Assembly: GCF_018860505.1 (NCBI RefSeq)
Contig: NZ_JAHKPU010000032.1
Location: 221,520-285,519 of the forward strand
From: Pacificibacter marinus
GTDB taxonomy: Bacteria; Pseudomonadota; Alphaproteobacteria; Rhodobacterales; Rhodobacteraceae
Direction: 5' to 3'
Length of the DNA stretch: 64,000 bases
Shown: in pieces, positions 35,231 through 43,211 of the stretch
Layout of the letters: each line of letters opens with the position of its first letter
Numbering within the stretch: the stretch's first letter is position 1
The notes under the pieces: model-generated
The model's database searches: none
The model's input: only the letters and a program-made list of their open reading frames with translations
Told to the model about the DNA's origin: nothing
Made by a program: the position numbers and the translations under genes

Positions 35231-37338
35231 TCAGAGGATCCGCGTGATTTGCGGGCCCCATGCGTTTCAGAGTGCATTGGCGTTGGCGTTTCAAAAGTCT
35301 CAGGTTCAATCGGCTCAGGCGCGCCGGTCCAAACCGCCACCGGATTGGTCACGGCAAGAACGGCCCAACTTGGTGGATGCTTCCAGTTGATCCGCTCACC
35401 CTTGATCCAGATGTGTTTGGCGCGTGCCATAACGAGGTGATCAAGGCTTTCATTTCGCACCATGCCAGGGCGCTTTTCCCACCCTTTGGTCGTGCGCCGC
35501 TCCGCTGTGAATTCCAGCAGTTCAGCTTCACTCATCCATTCCGCAATGGCGCAGTGATTTTGCCCTGCCTCGGTCAAACGCAAAGACGTGGCCACCGCAT
35601 CTTTGATCCGGTCTGTTGCCATGTTCAGTGTCAAAATATCTTTGGCCACACGTCGCTTGCCGCTGGCACTTTCAGGCGCTTTCAACCAAACGCGATCTTG
35701 CATATTGGCCCCGGACCGACCTCGCGTGATAAACCAACGATCCTGTTGCCCTGCGCGTTTGCGCCCTCGATAAAAGGAATAAGCATTGTCAGTTGTCGCG
35801 CCGCCACCTTGTTGGTCCACACTCAATGCGATTGCCTTTAAGGACCAATCACTGTCCTCAATCGGCCAAGACATATCCCCCAGTGCAATCAGCACATCCC
35901 AATCTTCGGCCACTTCAAACGGCTTTAGAGTGCGCCCTTTTCCAGAAACGCCAACACCCGGTGCAGTTGCCGGCGGTGTATTCAGCTCAAACCTGTCGAT
36001 CGGCTGGTGCCGGCCCATTTCGCCCCATGCCGTTGCTCCGACAGAAAAGTAGGTCCCTTGCACATCGACTTCGACGGTCACGTATTTGGTCCACGTCGGC
36101 GCAATCCCTTTTGGCACTTTGTTCCCACGCGCTTTGTCTTTGAGGCCTTGCAACGTGACCTCCATGTCAGAGGTCGCGCCACGTGGTTGATATGGCCGCG
36201 CCTGCCCTGTGTTCATGGCCGTTTTCAGGCTCTCTTCGTCGCCCGTAAGTTTGAACTTTCGCACCGCGCTCTCATATTGCGTCACAAGCTCTTTCCAGCT
36301 TGAGAATGATGCCGCAGCCCCGTCCAACCAGTAACTCAACAGATCCGCACGGCGCACTTTGCCACTTGCCAAGGACGCTGTTTTCCCGTCATCCGTTTCA
36401 TGCAACCAGCTGCCATGTTCATTGAGTTCACGCTTGAGCACATGCTCGAACACATTCGCGCAATGTGGGCACCGCATAACCGCAGCTTCACCCTGTTCCA
36501 CCGGATCAAGACTGTCAGGATAGACAAGCAGATCAAACGTTGGCTCAAACAAAACACCGCAGCATGGGCATGGCCAATACCAACGGCCCCGCGTGCCTTC
36601 TGGATACAAAGACAGCACGCCGTATTTCACCGGCGGACAATCGTGTGGCGTTTGAGGTCGCCACGTCTCATCTGTCAACGGCGCGCCAGGACTGCTTTCC
36701 ACAACAACCATGCCGCGCGACAGGAATGATCGCGCCCGCGCGCGCATCAACGTATAGGCATCCCCTTCGCCATCGATGCTTTCAGGGAAGTGATCGTAAT
36801 CCGTTCCCAACACCAAACGGATCGATGTCGAAGACAGTTTCGTAATTGTCGGCCAATCCAGCGTGAGTTGCGTGCCGCCCGAAAACAGCTTTTGGTACAT
36901 GTTGTCAGCACCGCGCCCCGATGAGAGGCGCTGCCTCAGCTCCGGACTGTTGCGAATTGTCGGCGCCAGCTTATTGCGTTCGAATTCTGCTGCCGCATCC
37001 CGCGTCATCTGAAACAAAGCCACGCGCCCCGGATCACTCGCAATCGTATAGGCAATGGCAGCTTGCAGCATTTGCGTTTTACCCGATTGCGACGGGCCGC
37101 AAAATGCAAGGCCGCGGTACCGGCGCGAGGCAATCATATCGGTCGGCTCAACCATATATGGCGTCACATCGCGGCGAAACGGTTGCCATTGGCCAGACAC
37201 ATTCACGCGCATATAACGCTCGGCAGCTGCTGTAACGCTGATTTGCTCCGCAGGTCTTAGCGATGGCAGCGCAATTTTGAGAGCAGATCGTGGATCTGTA
37301 TAGGGTGGCAGTGGCTCATAGTCGTGACGCATATTCAT
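35200..37338 (-). CDS. Terminase large subunit (GpA family)
   Basis: This packaging motor and nuclease (712 aa) cuts concatemeric DNA and pumps it into proheads. It has the GpA layout with the ATPase motif FCGPSQSGKTQML (Walker A-like), RVALFQMTRDAAAEF and a zinc-like cluster CPCCGVLF with CPHC. The C-terminal nuclease segment includes SVDQQGGGATTDNAYSFYRGR, and near the end KGWEKRPGMVRNESLDHLVMARA. The start at 37338 follows GGGGCGG. GpA-type terminases usually make cohesive ends, so this phage probably has cos sites (inference). Confidence 0.92.
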   Translation of the reverse strand: MNMRHDYEPLPPYTDPRSALKIALPSLRPAEQISVTAAAERYMRVNVSGQWQPFRRDVTPYMVEPTDMIASRRYRGLAFCGPSQSGKTQMLQAAIAYTIASDPGRVALFQMTRDAAAEFERNKLAPTIRNSPELRQRLSSGRGADNMYQKLFSGGTQLTLDWPTITKLSSTSIRLVLGTDYDHFPESIDGEGDAYTLMRARARSFLSRGMVVVESSPGAPLTDETWRPQTPHDCPPVKYGVLSLYPEGTRGRWYWPCPCCGVLFEPTFDLLVYPDSLDPVEQGEAAVMRCPHCANVFEHVLKRELNEHGSWLHETDDGKTASLASGKVRRADLLSYWLDGAAASFSSWKELVTQYESAVRKFKLTGDEESLKTAMNTGQARPYQPRGATSDMEVTLQGLKDKARGNKVPKGIAPTWTKYVTVEVDVQGTYFSVGATAWGEMGRHQPIDRFELNTPPATAPGVGVSGKGRTLKPFEVAEDWDVLIALGDMSWPIEDSDWSLKAIALSVDQQGGGATTDNAYSFYRGRKRAGQQDRWFITRGRSGANMQDRVWLKAPESASGKRRVAKDILTLNMATDRIKDAVATSLRLTEAGQNHCAIAEWMSEAELLEFTAERRTTKGWEKRPGMVRNESLDHLVMARAKHIWIKGERINWKHPPSWAVLAVTNPVAVWTGAPEPIEPETFETPTPMHSETHGARKSRGSSDWINPRKNWF

Positions 37339-37352
37339 GATCACCGCCCCTT

Positions 37353-38051
37353 TCAAATGGTCCACTGCCGTTGCACCTCAACATCTTCAACGTCGCGTTC
37401 ACTCAGTTCCTTTTCCTCAATTATTTCACCCAAAGACGAGAGTAGATCTGCGCCAATCCGTTGCACTTTATCCACCTCGGCAGGCTTCAAAGACAATTCA
37501 CGCTCAAGCACATCCGGCATCCCTTCGATCTTGTCTCTGACCATCGAAAATATGGACTCGATCATCTCAACAACATCATCCAGTTGCACCAGTTGCCGGC
37601 GCATATGCATGGCTTTGCTGTGCGCAATATCAGCCTGCGCCAGGGCCGCGCGTTCCTTTGCCGAAAGAGCCGCACGCGGATCTGAAACATCGAGACCTAA
37701 AAAGCTCGCTTGCAGTGCATTGATTTGATCTGCGCTGTGGGCTCGGCGTTGATGTTCTTCATGGTCACGCGCACATTTCCACGCCCAACAATGAGACAAC
37801 CGCAGCACATAGGCTTTGCCGTTTTTGCCCTCTTGAACTACAGGCATATTCTCAGAAGAGATCCACTTTGAAATGCTGTTGACCGATGTGTTCAATGCCG
37901 CTGCCATCTCTGACTGGTTCATGTCGGCATCGCTGACACCTTCCGGCAAAGGATGCTTTTCGAGCAAAACAGCAAGGCCAGCATCAAGGTCGATCGACAT
38001 CATTTTTGGAGCGTCATTGTCAGACTGGCCACGATCAGGGACATCTGGCAC
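37353..38051 (-). CDS. Terminase small subunit-like protein (Nu1/DUF1441 type)
   Basis: The 232-aa protein is directly upstream of the large terminase. An N-terminal helix-turn-helix (MNQSEMAAALNTSVNSISKW) is followed by a linker. Long helices with QADIAHSKAMHMRRQLVQLDDVVEMIESIF are characteristic of Nu1-like proteins. It would bind the cos region and recruit the large subunit. The start is GTG at 38051, preceded by AAAGGAA. A longer frame upstream to 38126 has a Cys-rich N-terminus that looks non-native. Confidence 0.75.
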   Translation of the reverse strand: MPDVPDRGQSDNDAPKMMSIDLDAGLAVLLEKHPLPEGVSDADMNQSEMAAALNTSVNSISKWISSENMPVVQEGKNGKAYVLRLSHCWAWKCARDHEEHQRRAHSADQINALQASFLGLDVSDPRAALSAKERAALAQADIAHSKAMHMRRQLVQLDDVVEMIESIFSMVRDKIEGMPDVLERELSLKPAEVDKVQRIGADLLSSLGEIIEEKELSERDVEDVEVQRQWTI

Positions 38052-38181
38052 GTTCAGGTTCCTTTCACAGTGACAACCACAACAACAACCCATTCTCCAA
38101 GCGGCGCGCCGAAAAAAAACGCGCACAAATCGGGGTGCGAATTACCCCTGTACGCGGCTTTCTATGGAAGGACCCGCGTGT

Positions 38182-38892
38182 TTAGCTGCGGGCCATAACC
38201 TTGTGAAACGTGCGCTCAAAGTGAATAGGAAACCGTTTTTCAAAGACCTCTTCGGCCCCATCGTAAAAGCCAAGCCGAGGATCATACTTCGGCATCGCAG
38301 TCGTAAAGTTTAAGATTTTGGTCAAGTTGCGCTTGGCGTCACGCTTCCAAACACCCGCCGACAGGTTTGATCCTGACCTCGGCACGAAATACCCAACGCG
38401 GCTCTTTCGTTTTGCCTTTGATGTAACCGTGCTGTTGCTGCGCGCATCTCGTTGCGATTGAACCGCCGAGAGCACTTGATTGCGCTCGCCTGCGGACCAC
38501 TTGCCATATGAAACCCTCTTGGCATCCTTGGTCGGAATGACACCGTGAATTTGTCCGTCATACGCCAGCTTGGCAGACATCAAGGTCTCAAGCCCTGTTT
38601 GAGGCCGCACGCCGCCAGATTCTTGGATTTTCAAAAAGTGACGTTTACCAACCGAAGGCCGCTCTTTGACCTCTGCCAGCATTGTGGATTTCGTGGCCCG
38701 CCAAACCATAAACGCATTGAGCGCCCATGGCGTTGGATCATCGAACACGACCTTCATTCGGTCTTGGATATGTTCAAGCGCATCAGCCGCCGCATCATTC
38801 AATGCCCACATCGCAGCCGTTGGCACATGCTCTTTTTGTGCTCGGCTCATACCGCGTGACAGATCAGACGCATCTACATTCATTGTAAACAC
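38182..38892 (-). CDS. Phage structural-type protein resembling minor tail protein Z
   Basis: The product is about 237 aa and begins near VFTMNVDASDLSRGM. The block AMWALNDAAADALEHIQDRMKVVFDDPTPWALNAF resembles lambda gpZ-type proteins (N-terminal Ala-rich helix followed by F-DPTPW-LNAF). The later block RHFLKIQESGGVRPQTGLE is also shared with them, from memory. It stands unusually far upstream, in front of the terminase genes rather than with the tail genes. The GTG at 38892 has GGAGG before it, and the ATG at 38883 is the alternative. Function is not certain. Confidence 0.55.
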   Translation of the reverse strand: MFTMNVDASDLSRGMSRAQKEHVPTAAMWALNDAAADALEHIQDRMKVVFDDPTPWALNAFMVWRATKSTMLAEVKERPSVGKRHFLKIQESGGVRPQTGLETLMSAKLAYDGQIHGVIPTKDAKRVSYGKWSAGERNQVLSAVQSQRDARSNSTVTSKAKRKSRVGYFVPRSGSNLSAGVWKRDAKRNLTKILNFTTAMPKYDPRLGFYDGAEEVFEKRFPIHFERTFHKVMARS

Positions 38893-38930
38893 AGCCACCT
38901 CCACCAATGTTAGAAAGCACCACAAACAAA

Positions 38931-38957
38931 AACGCCCTATCGTTTCCGATGGGCGTT
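38931..38957 (-). terminator. Terminator between early-left operon and late genes
   Basis: Minus-strand stem AACGCCCATCG with a one-base bulge on the other arm encloses a short loop and is followed by TTTTTGTTTG. It lies just after the gene at 39041 and before the first late gene. This is the position where a lambda-like late terminator acted on by an antiterminator would be. Confidence 0.75.
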
Positions 38958-39040
38958 GCCTATGCGCGCTGGTCGCATTGAGTGATGATGATGTATCTGT
39001 AGTATTTCGTTGACCAAACCGTCAACACCTATTTTTGCCC

Positions 39041-39850
39041 TTAGCCTCTAAAGCCCTGCATCCGATCCAGAGCGCCGCGCAGCGCCACCCTAAGGGCCAA
39101 CAAGTTACGTGAGCTTTTTGACCAATCATATTTGCCCAAAACCTCACTCAGCGACAGCCCGTGCAAACACACCATGCGCACCACATCCAAGTCAGAGATC
39201 ATCTTGCAAGCGCGCCCGTCACCCCGCTTGGATGGCCGCACTTTGCGCAAAGCCATCGCCACACCGCGACCAACCCTGCGCTCAAGTGCCTCGAACTCTT
39301 GCCGCGCAGCCAGACGCAGATCAACAGCATCTAAGCCACCGCCACCACCGGACACACGATCCTCAGCATAGGATGTGCCGCAAACGCCCCCGCTGTGCAG
39401 GCTCTCGTGCAACCCAGCATAGTAGCGCGCCATCGACACCTGCCCTGCGTTGAATGGGTCCTCAAACACAGCTTTCACATCTTTTGCTTTCGCCCTGGCA
39501 TGCACGTTGAGCGCCTTTGCTCGCATCATGTCGAACACATCGCAGCGATGCATCACCGAGCGCTTTTGCCAGCCCGCATGCTGGAACTTGTCTGTTGTCC
39601 CTGGCACAAGCTCTTTCGGATTGCTGATCCGCACGGCCCCGCGTGCTGGCGCGCTTGGCACCTCAGGCCCGCATTGCGCAGGCACGGCCCCAGCCGCCTT
39701 GATCTTAGCCACGCGATCCGCCTCAGCGCGCAACCGTGCTGTGCCATCACTCCCGACCACAATTACCGACGTGGTTTGGTTTGTCTGTGCCTTCAAAGTT
39801 CTTGCCATCAACATCTCACCACCCTGCCCTCTATCCATCGCCCTGTTCAT
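39041..39850 (-). CDS. Phage regulatory-type protein, DUF6456-like C-terminus
   Basis: The product is about 269 aa, with a low-complexity N-terminal part and a C-terminal half of about 140 aa. The C-terminal half contains ARYYAGLHESLHSGG, SGGGGGLDAVDLRLAARQEF, RRVGRGVAMALRKVRPSKRG, and a final helix-turn-helix-like stretch with VVRMVCLHGLSLSEVLGKYDW. The Gly-rich loop and VRPS block recall DUF6456 proteins of alphaproteobacteria. It is the last gene before the terminator and the late operon, the place of a late regulator. Start is uncertain: TTG at 39874, ATG at 39850 (chosen) or internal ATGs. Confidence 0.5.
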   Translation of the reverse strand: MNRAMDRGQGGEMLMARTLKAQTNQTTSVIVVGSDGTARLRAEADRVAKIKAAGAVPAQCGPEVPSAPARGAVRISNPKELVPGTTDKFQHAGWQKRSVMHRCDVFDMMRAKALNVHARAKAKDVKAVFEDPFNAGQVSMARYYAGLHESLHSGGVCGTSYAEDRVSGGGGGLDAVDLRLAARQEFEALERRVGRGVAMALRKVRPSKRGDGRACKMISDLDVVRMVCLHGLSLSEVLGKYDWSKSSRNLLALRVALRGALDRMQGFRG

Positions 39851-39860
39851 TGTCCTGATT

Positions 39861-40448
39861 TCAAGCTGCGCCAACTTCGGACGCTTCGCTATTTGCTAGG
39901 CTCTCGCATTTGCGCATCGCCGCGATCCGCTTGTCGCGCCATCCTGCATCGAGGGCAGAGACGGCCTCAGCCCGCGCCAGCTTCCGCTCGATGCTGTGTT
40001 GGCGATCCCGTGCGCCTTTGGCGCTCTCCAAAATGCGTTTCAAAGCAAACTCGGTCGGCCAGCGCCGCGACTTGCGCAGATCCACCAGCAACTCAGGCGC
40101 CCAATCATCGCGCACCGCGCCCCTGCCCAACTCATGCGCGAACACCGCGCGGATCAGGGGCGAATTGCTTTCATCAGGACGCTGGATCACAGCCGCCCAT
40201 TCCAGCATCTTATTTGCGATCGGAAACCTGTCGTGGTCTTTGCCGCTGGGGCTGGCCGCTGCCTGTTCTTCCAACGCAGCCAAGTTCACATCGCTCATAT
40301 AGGCAAGCCGCGCGCAGAGATCTTGCACCATGTCCTCGAACTGATCTTTCGTCATGCTGGACGGTTTCACCAGCCCGCGCCGCAACAGCGGCATGACCAA
40401 CTGTTCCCTCACACGCTTTTCGCCTGCCGCCTGTTTTGCACTGTTCAT
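39861..40448 (-). CDS. Early phage protein of unknown function
   Basis: This 195-aa protein is mostly helical and charged. It begins MNSAKQAAGEKRVREQLVMPLL and ends in a Glu/Ser/Ala-rich tail. The middle has LEWAAVIQRPDESNSPLIRAVF and APELLVDLRKSRRWPTEFALKRIL. The sequence suggests a small DNA-associated or assembly factor, but no family was recognised. It starts directly after the ACTGTC iteron array and overlaps the next gene's upstream frame, so both are likely co-transcribed. Confidence 0.55.
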   Translation of the reverse strand: MNSAKQAAGEKRVREQLVMPLLRRGLVKPSSMTKDQFEDMVQDLCARLAYMSDVNLAALEEQAAASPSGKDHDRFPIANKMLEWAAVIQRPDESNSPLIRAVFAHELGRGAVRDDWAPELLVDLRKSRRWPTEFALKRILESAKGARDRQHSIERKLARAEAVSALDAGWRDKRIAAMRKCESLANSEASEVGAA

Positions 40449-40561
40449 TTTGACACCTACCCTTTTCTCAGCAATTCCGACTTATCCACAGCCTCTGCGC
40501 CTCAAATGGAGCGCAACTGCCAATTTCTTTTTCTTTGTCTTTGTCTCTATCCCTATCGTAG

Positions 40562-40623
40562 AGGACACTTTGGAACTGTCCGAAGACTGTCTGAGACTGT
40601 CTTGAACTGTCCTCAGGACACTT
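40562..40623. repeat. Iteron-like array, candidate phage replication origin
   Basis: ACTGTC occurs four times at 40575, 40586, 40596 and 40606, spaced by 11, 10 and 10 bases, so all face the same side of the helix. AGGACACTT flanks the array directly on both sides (40562-40570 and 40615-40623). An adjacent pyrimidine-rich tract covers about 40524-40556. The array follows a DUF1376-like gene that may act in replication. It could instead be the binding region of a regulator of the downstream gene. Confidence 0.55.
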
Positions 40624-40647
40624 CTGGGACAGATTGAATTTAAGGAA

Positions 40648-41274
40648 TTACGGTCGCCGCATGCCAAGATCGAGCATATGATCGGACCAAGACCGCAAGG
40701 CCTCCTCAACGACGCTTGAGGTGCGGTAAGCCACGCCTTGCTTGACCAAATACTCGTCGATCCAGCGCACAGCGGCATCATTCTCAACAAGCTTGGCATC
40801 ATATCCCGCCAGCGTGGATCGCAGACGTTGCAGCCGCTTGGCGGCGTTGGCCGCCTCATTCTTGGCGCGATTGTCTTCGCGCCGCGACATCGCCTCATTG
40901 AGCGTGCGCAAAACCTGACTGTGCATCAAGCGCACTTCGCCGCCATCGCATTCGCATTGCACCCAATTGTGCAGCGGCCCAAACGGCAGCTTGCACAGAG
41001 CCTCAAAGTGGCCGCGATCCACCATCAGGATCTTGGCCAGAATAGCAGGATCTGTCGGCAATGTGCCGACCGGCGCTTGATCGTAAGAGATCCAGATCAA
41101 ATCGAGGTAGAGCGCGCGGCACTCTGGCGTGCCTTGTAAGCGCATCCCAGAATTGAGCCACCGCCGGCGTTCCCAAGCCACAAAGAAATGGCTGTCGAGA
41201 CGGTTCTCAGCACCGTAGGGATATAATGGCAGCTCAGAACCCGATGTTCCGCCGACGACTTGAAAGGCATTCAT
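40648..41274 (-). CDS. Putative replication-associated protein, DUF1376-like
   Basis: The 208-aa protein begins with MNAFQVVGGTSG. It then has HFFVAWERRRWLNSGM, ECRALYLDLIWISYDQAPVG and TLPTDPAILAKILMVDRGHF, the pattern of DUF1376-type domains. These domains are frequent in phage replication modules as initiator-like N-termini. A charged helical middle (NRAKNEAANAAKRLQRLR) follows. It sits directly upstream of the iteron array, which supports a role in origin binding. It overlaps the 41271 gene by 4 bases. No separate helicase or loader gene is evident in this prophage. Confidence 0.6.
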   Translation of the reverse strand: MNAFQVVGGTSGSELPLYPYGAENRLDSHFFVAWERRRWLNSGMRLQGTPECRALYLDLIWISYDQAPVGTLPTDPAILAKILMVDRGHFEALCKLPFGPLHNWVQCECDGGEVRLMHSQVLRTLNEAMSRREDNRAKNEAANAAKRLQRLRSTLAGYDAKLVENDAAVRWIDEYLVKQGVAYRTSSVVEEALRSWSDHMLDLGMRRP

Positions 41275-41636
41275 GGCGTCGCATCCTCCCCAACCTGCGC
41301 CAGCCGCTCGAACTCGCCCTCAGGAAACAGCATTGCGCAGGCGTCTTGCAGATCCCGCAACTCGCGCATCATGCCGGTAGAAAGCTCGAGCCGCGTATCC
41401 AAAACGACGAAGCCGCTAAAGCCCTTCAACACAAAGCTGGCCCCGCTGGCCTGCACAAATCGCATCACTCCAGTGCCGTAAATCAGCGCCCCGCGCCGCA
41501 CGGCATGTGCTGGCGTCAGCGCCCCGCAGCGATCCCGTGCAAAACGTTCATCCGCCGCCCGCCCGACAACAAAGGCGACATGCCGCCCCTGTGCTGCGAC
41601 CCGTGCGCAGGTTCTCAACTGCTCTTCAAATGTCAT
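41271..41636 (-). CDS. Small early phage protein of unknown function
   Basis: This is a 121-aa protein starting MTFEEQLRTCARVAAQGRH. It has a mixed strand-helix pattern (VAFVVGRAADERFA, VVLDTRLELSTGMM). The start at 41636 follows AAAGG and fits better than the longer frame to 41693. Its stop overlaps the next gene by 4 bases, so they are coupled. No family was recognised. It is in the position of small accessory proteins between regulator and replication genes. Confidence 0.5.
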   Translation of the reverse strand: MTFEEQLRTCARVAAQGRHVAFVVGRAADERFARDRCGALTPAHAVRRGALIYGTGVMRFVQASGASFVLKGFSGFVVLDTRLELSTGMMRELRDLQDACAMLFPEGEFERLAQVGEDATP

Positions 41637-41768
41637 TGCAAAGCCTTTCTGACCCGCGCGGATCAAATAAAAACAGGCGCGCGCCTCGCCCACAACGCGC
41701 GCGCCCTATTTCAGCCATCGGGAGGAGATAATGGCCGAAATTCAAAAACTGTGAGAAAACAAGGTCCG

Positions 41769-42242
41769 TCATCGCGTGCCCTCGACCGTCCGGCGCAGCG
41801 CAGCGCGGAAACTCACCGCCACGGCGATCAGCTCATCCAATTCGACAAGCTGTTCGCTGGCTTCTTTAGTCGTGTAACAACTCGGATTTTCCGAGGATAC
41901 AGAATGCGCCTCAGCATCCTTGGTCAACACATCCGAAAACTCTTTGGCGATGCGGTACATGTCCGATGAGGTGACGCCAGCCAGATCAACAGGCTGAAAC
42001 ACCCCGCCCGCGAGCATCGCAAAATGCTGTGCGATCGGCGTTGCGGCACGCGGCTCGATCCGCCCCAAACTGTCGAGATAGTTCACCCCGATCCCACCTG
42101 GGCGATGTTCGCTGCGCTCGGTGCCGTAAGATAGCGTCGACACACCAATCCCGAGATCGATCGATGCATTTTCCAAACCGCCAACCGCGCCATAAGCTTC
42201 GCGCACAGCGTTCTGAATGCTGCCGGGTCTAGTGTAGCGCAT
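41769..42242 (-). CDS. CII-like phage regulatory protein
   Basis: This 157-aa protein is the second gene of the leftward early operon. Its N-terminal half reads AVREAYGAVGGLENASIDLGIGVSTLSYG, a helix-turn-helix-like segment. PRAATPIAQHFAMLAGGV comes next. This resembles CII-type regulators of P2-like phages (start of a leftward early operon, HTH plus a C-terminal helical tail). The C-terminal part (ELVELDELIAVAVSFRAALRR) could be a multimer domain. The assignment as a regulator is supported by position. The exact class is uncertain. Confidence 0.5.
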   Translation of the reverse strand: MRYTRPGSIQNAVREAYGAVGGLENASIDLGIGVSTLSYGTERSEHRPGGIGVNYLDSLGRIEPRAATPIAQHFAMLAGGVFQPVDLAGVTSSDMYRIAKEFSDVLTKDAEAHSVSSENPSCYTTKEASEQLVELDELIAVAVSFRAALRRTVEGTR

Positions 42243-42314
42243 GTGAGAACTCCCTTGGGCATTTCACAAGACGCGGGCCGCGCCGCGTGGCAATTTGGGG
42301 ATAGGCACCAAACA

Positions 42315-42545
42315 TCATGCGACCTCCTCTGAACAAGGCAGCAAAGACACGAACGAAAACAAAGAACGCGGCGGTGGAGATTGACCGGTCTCAACGGACA
42401 AGTCGCACAAGGCACAATACCAAGCGGCCGGAAGCACCCCCGCCTGCATATGTGTGTGGACCGTGGTTGGTCGTTTCCCAAGCCGAACAGCGACGGCTTT
42501 GTAGCCGTCTAAATTCGAAATCAAACTGCGAACATCATTTTCCAT
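42315..42545 (-). CDS. Cro-like regulator
   Basis: This 76-aa helix-turn-helix protein is divergent from the repressor and is the first gene of the leftward operon. The segment LDGYKAVAVRLGKRPTTVHTHMQAGVLPA is a Cro/YdaS-like DNA-binding motif. The start at 42545 (MENDVRSL) is used. ATGs at 42557 and 42548 also precede it. Its promoter is unusually clear: TTGACA, the operator as a 17-base spacer, then TTAATG. It would switch the phage to lytic growth. Confidence 0.7.
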   Translation of the reverse strand: MENDVRSLISNLDGYKAVAVRLGKRPTTVHTHMQAGVLPAAWYCALCDLSVETGQSPPPRSLFSFVSLLPCSEEVA

Positions 42546-42560
42546 CATACCGCACATTAA

Positions 42561-42577
42561 GTACGGATATTTCGGAC
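42561..42577. promoter_or_regulatory. Operator 1 within the cro promoter
   Basis: The site GTACGGATATTTCGGAC matches the consensus GTNCGRHWWWWTCGGAC. On the minus strand it fills the exact 17-base space between TTGACA (42583-42578) and TTAATG (42560-42555), so a repressor bound here would block the promoter of the cro-like gene. Confidence 0.7.
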
Positions 42578-42602
42578 TGTCAATAATATTACACTAACTT
42601 CT

Positions 42603-42619
42603 GTTCGATTTTTTCGGAC
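42603..42619. promoter_or_regulatory. Operator 2 in front of the repressor gene
   Basis: GTTCGATTTTTTCGGAC matches the same consensus, 42 bases (four helical turns) from operator 1. A TATAAA at 42625-42630 lies just after it, only 8 bases from the repressor ATG, so the repressor is probably autoregulated, with an unusually short leader. Confidence 0.65.
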
Positions 42620-42637
42620 CAAGGTATAAATGAGCCC

Positions 42638-42940
42638 ATGGATATCAGTGCAAAAAACCTACTTTTCAGAAAAGATGACGGGACAGCAGAAGCGGTCTCA
42701 GTACGGATAAAGGCTGCACGCATAGCTGCGGGCTTTGTGAAGCAAACCGATTTTGCAAAAGCCTTAGGTATTTCTAAGACAACGTACAATACACAAGAAA
42801 AACTAGGAAAACCTGCTATTTCAACTATTCGTTTCCTATATGTAAACCATCGAATTGATTTCAATTATGTCTTCAATGGTGACTTTAATCATCTTCCTGG
42901 TGATGTGCAGCTCGCCTTAGAAACGGCTCTCGCCGCTTAA
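42638..42940 (+). CDS. CI-type repressor, short XRE protein
   Basis: The 100-aa protein has a XRE-like DNA-binding domain (AARIAAGFVKQTDFAKALGISKTTYNTQEK) and a C-terminal VNHRIDFNYVFNGD block that occurs in phage repressors. It lacks the long peptidase-type dimerisation domain of lambda CI, so it is probably released by another route than RecA-stimulated self-cleavage. It is divergent from the cro-like gene with operators between them and two more downstream, which makes it the likely immunity repressor. Confidence 0.8.
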   Translation: MDISAKNLLFRKDDGTAEAVSVRIKAARIAAGFVKQTDFAKALGISKTTYNTQEKLGKPAISTIRFLYVNHRIDFNYVFNGDFNHLPGDVQLALETALAA

Positions 42941-43096
42941 GTGCGACAGTCGGTGAGATCAGCCAGTTACAGTTGAATCCTATTTTTCTTAAAAATCTCA
43001 AAATTAGAATCATGCTTAACTCGCTAATCTAAAATGATTTGTTCTTTTTTTGTTCCGAACGATACCGCGCAAGGGGTTTCGTTGCAACAATTATAC

Positions 43097-43113
43097 GTCC
43101 GACTATTTCGGAC
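43097..43113. promoter_or_regulatory. Operator 3 in the rightward early promoter region
   Basis: GTCCGACTATTTCGGAC matches the operator consensus and is the most symmetrical of the four (both half-sites GTCCGA). It lies downstream of the repressor gene and 30 bases from operator 4. Confidence 0.65.
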
Positions 43114-43126
43114 AAAATGCTTTACA

Positions 43127-43143
43127 GTACGGAAAAATCGGAC
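43127..43143. promoter_or_regulatory. Operator 4 in the rightward early promoter region
   Basis: GTACGGAAAAATCGGAC matches the operator consensus. TTTACA at 43121-43126 directly precedes it, so it may fill the spacer of a plus-strand promoter, as operator 1 does for the cro-like gene. The -10 on the far side (TACCAA) is weak. Confidence 0.65.
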
Positions 43144-43211
43144 TACCAATCTCACCATCAACCGCAGAAGACGCCACAGGCAGATCGCGGAATTTCATGA
43201 TGGAGAGACCG

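Noticed and set aside
19050..38892. Gene transfer agent cluster
   Set aside because: Some tail-tip genes resemble GTA genes, but the GpA-type terminase, integrase, repressor switch, lysis cassette and att sites show a prophage.
39395..40396. Plus-strand frame of 333 codons opposite two early phage genes
   Set aside because: Cys/His/Arg-rich translation without family pattern, antisense to two co-directional genes with overlaps.
43050..43211. Long 5' extension of the first rightward early gene
   Set aside because: The extension lies over operators 3 and 4; the ATG at 43212 has its own GGAGAG site.
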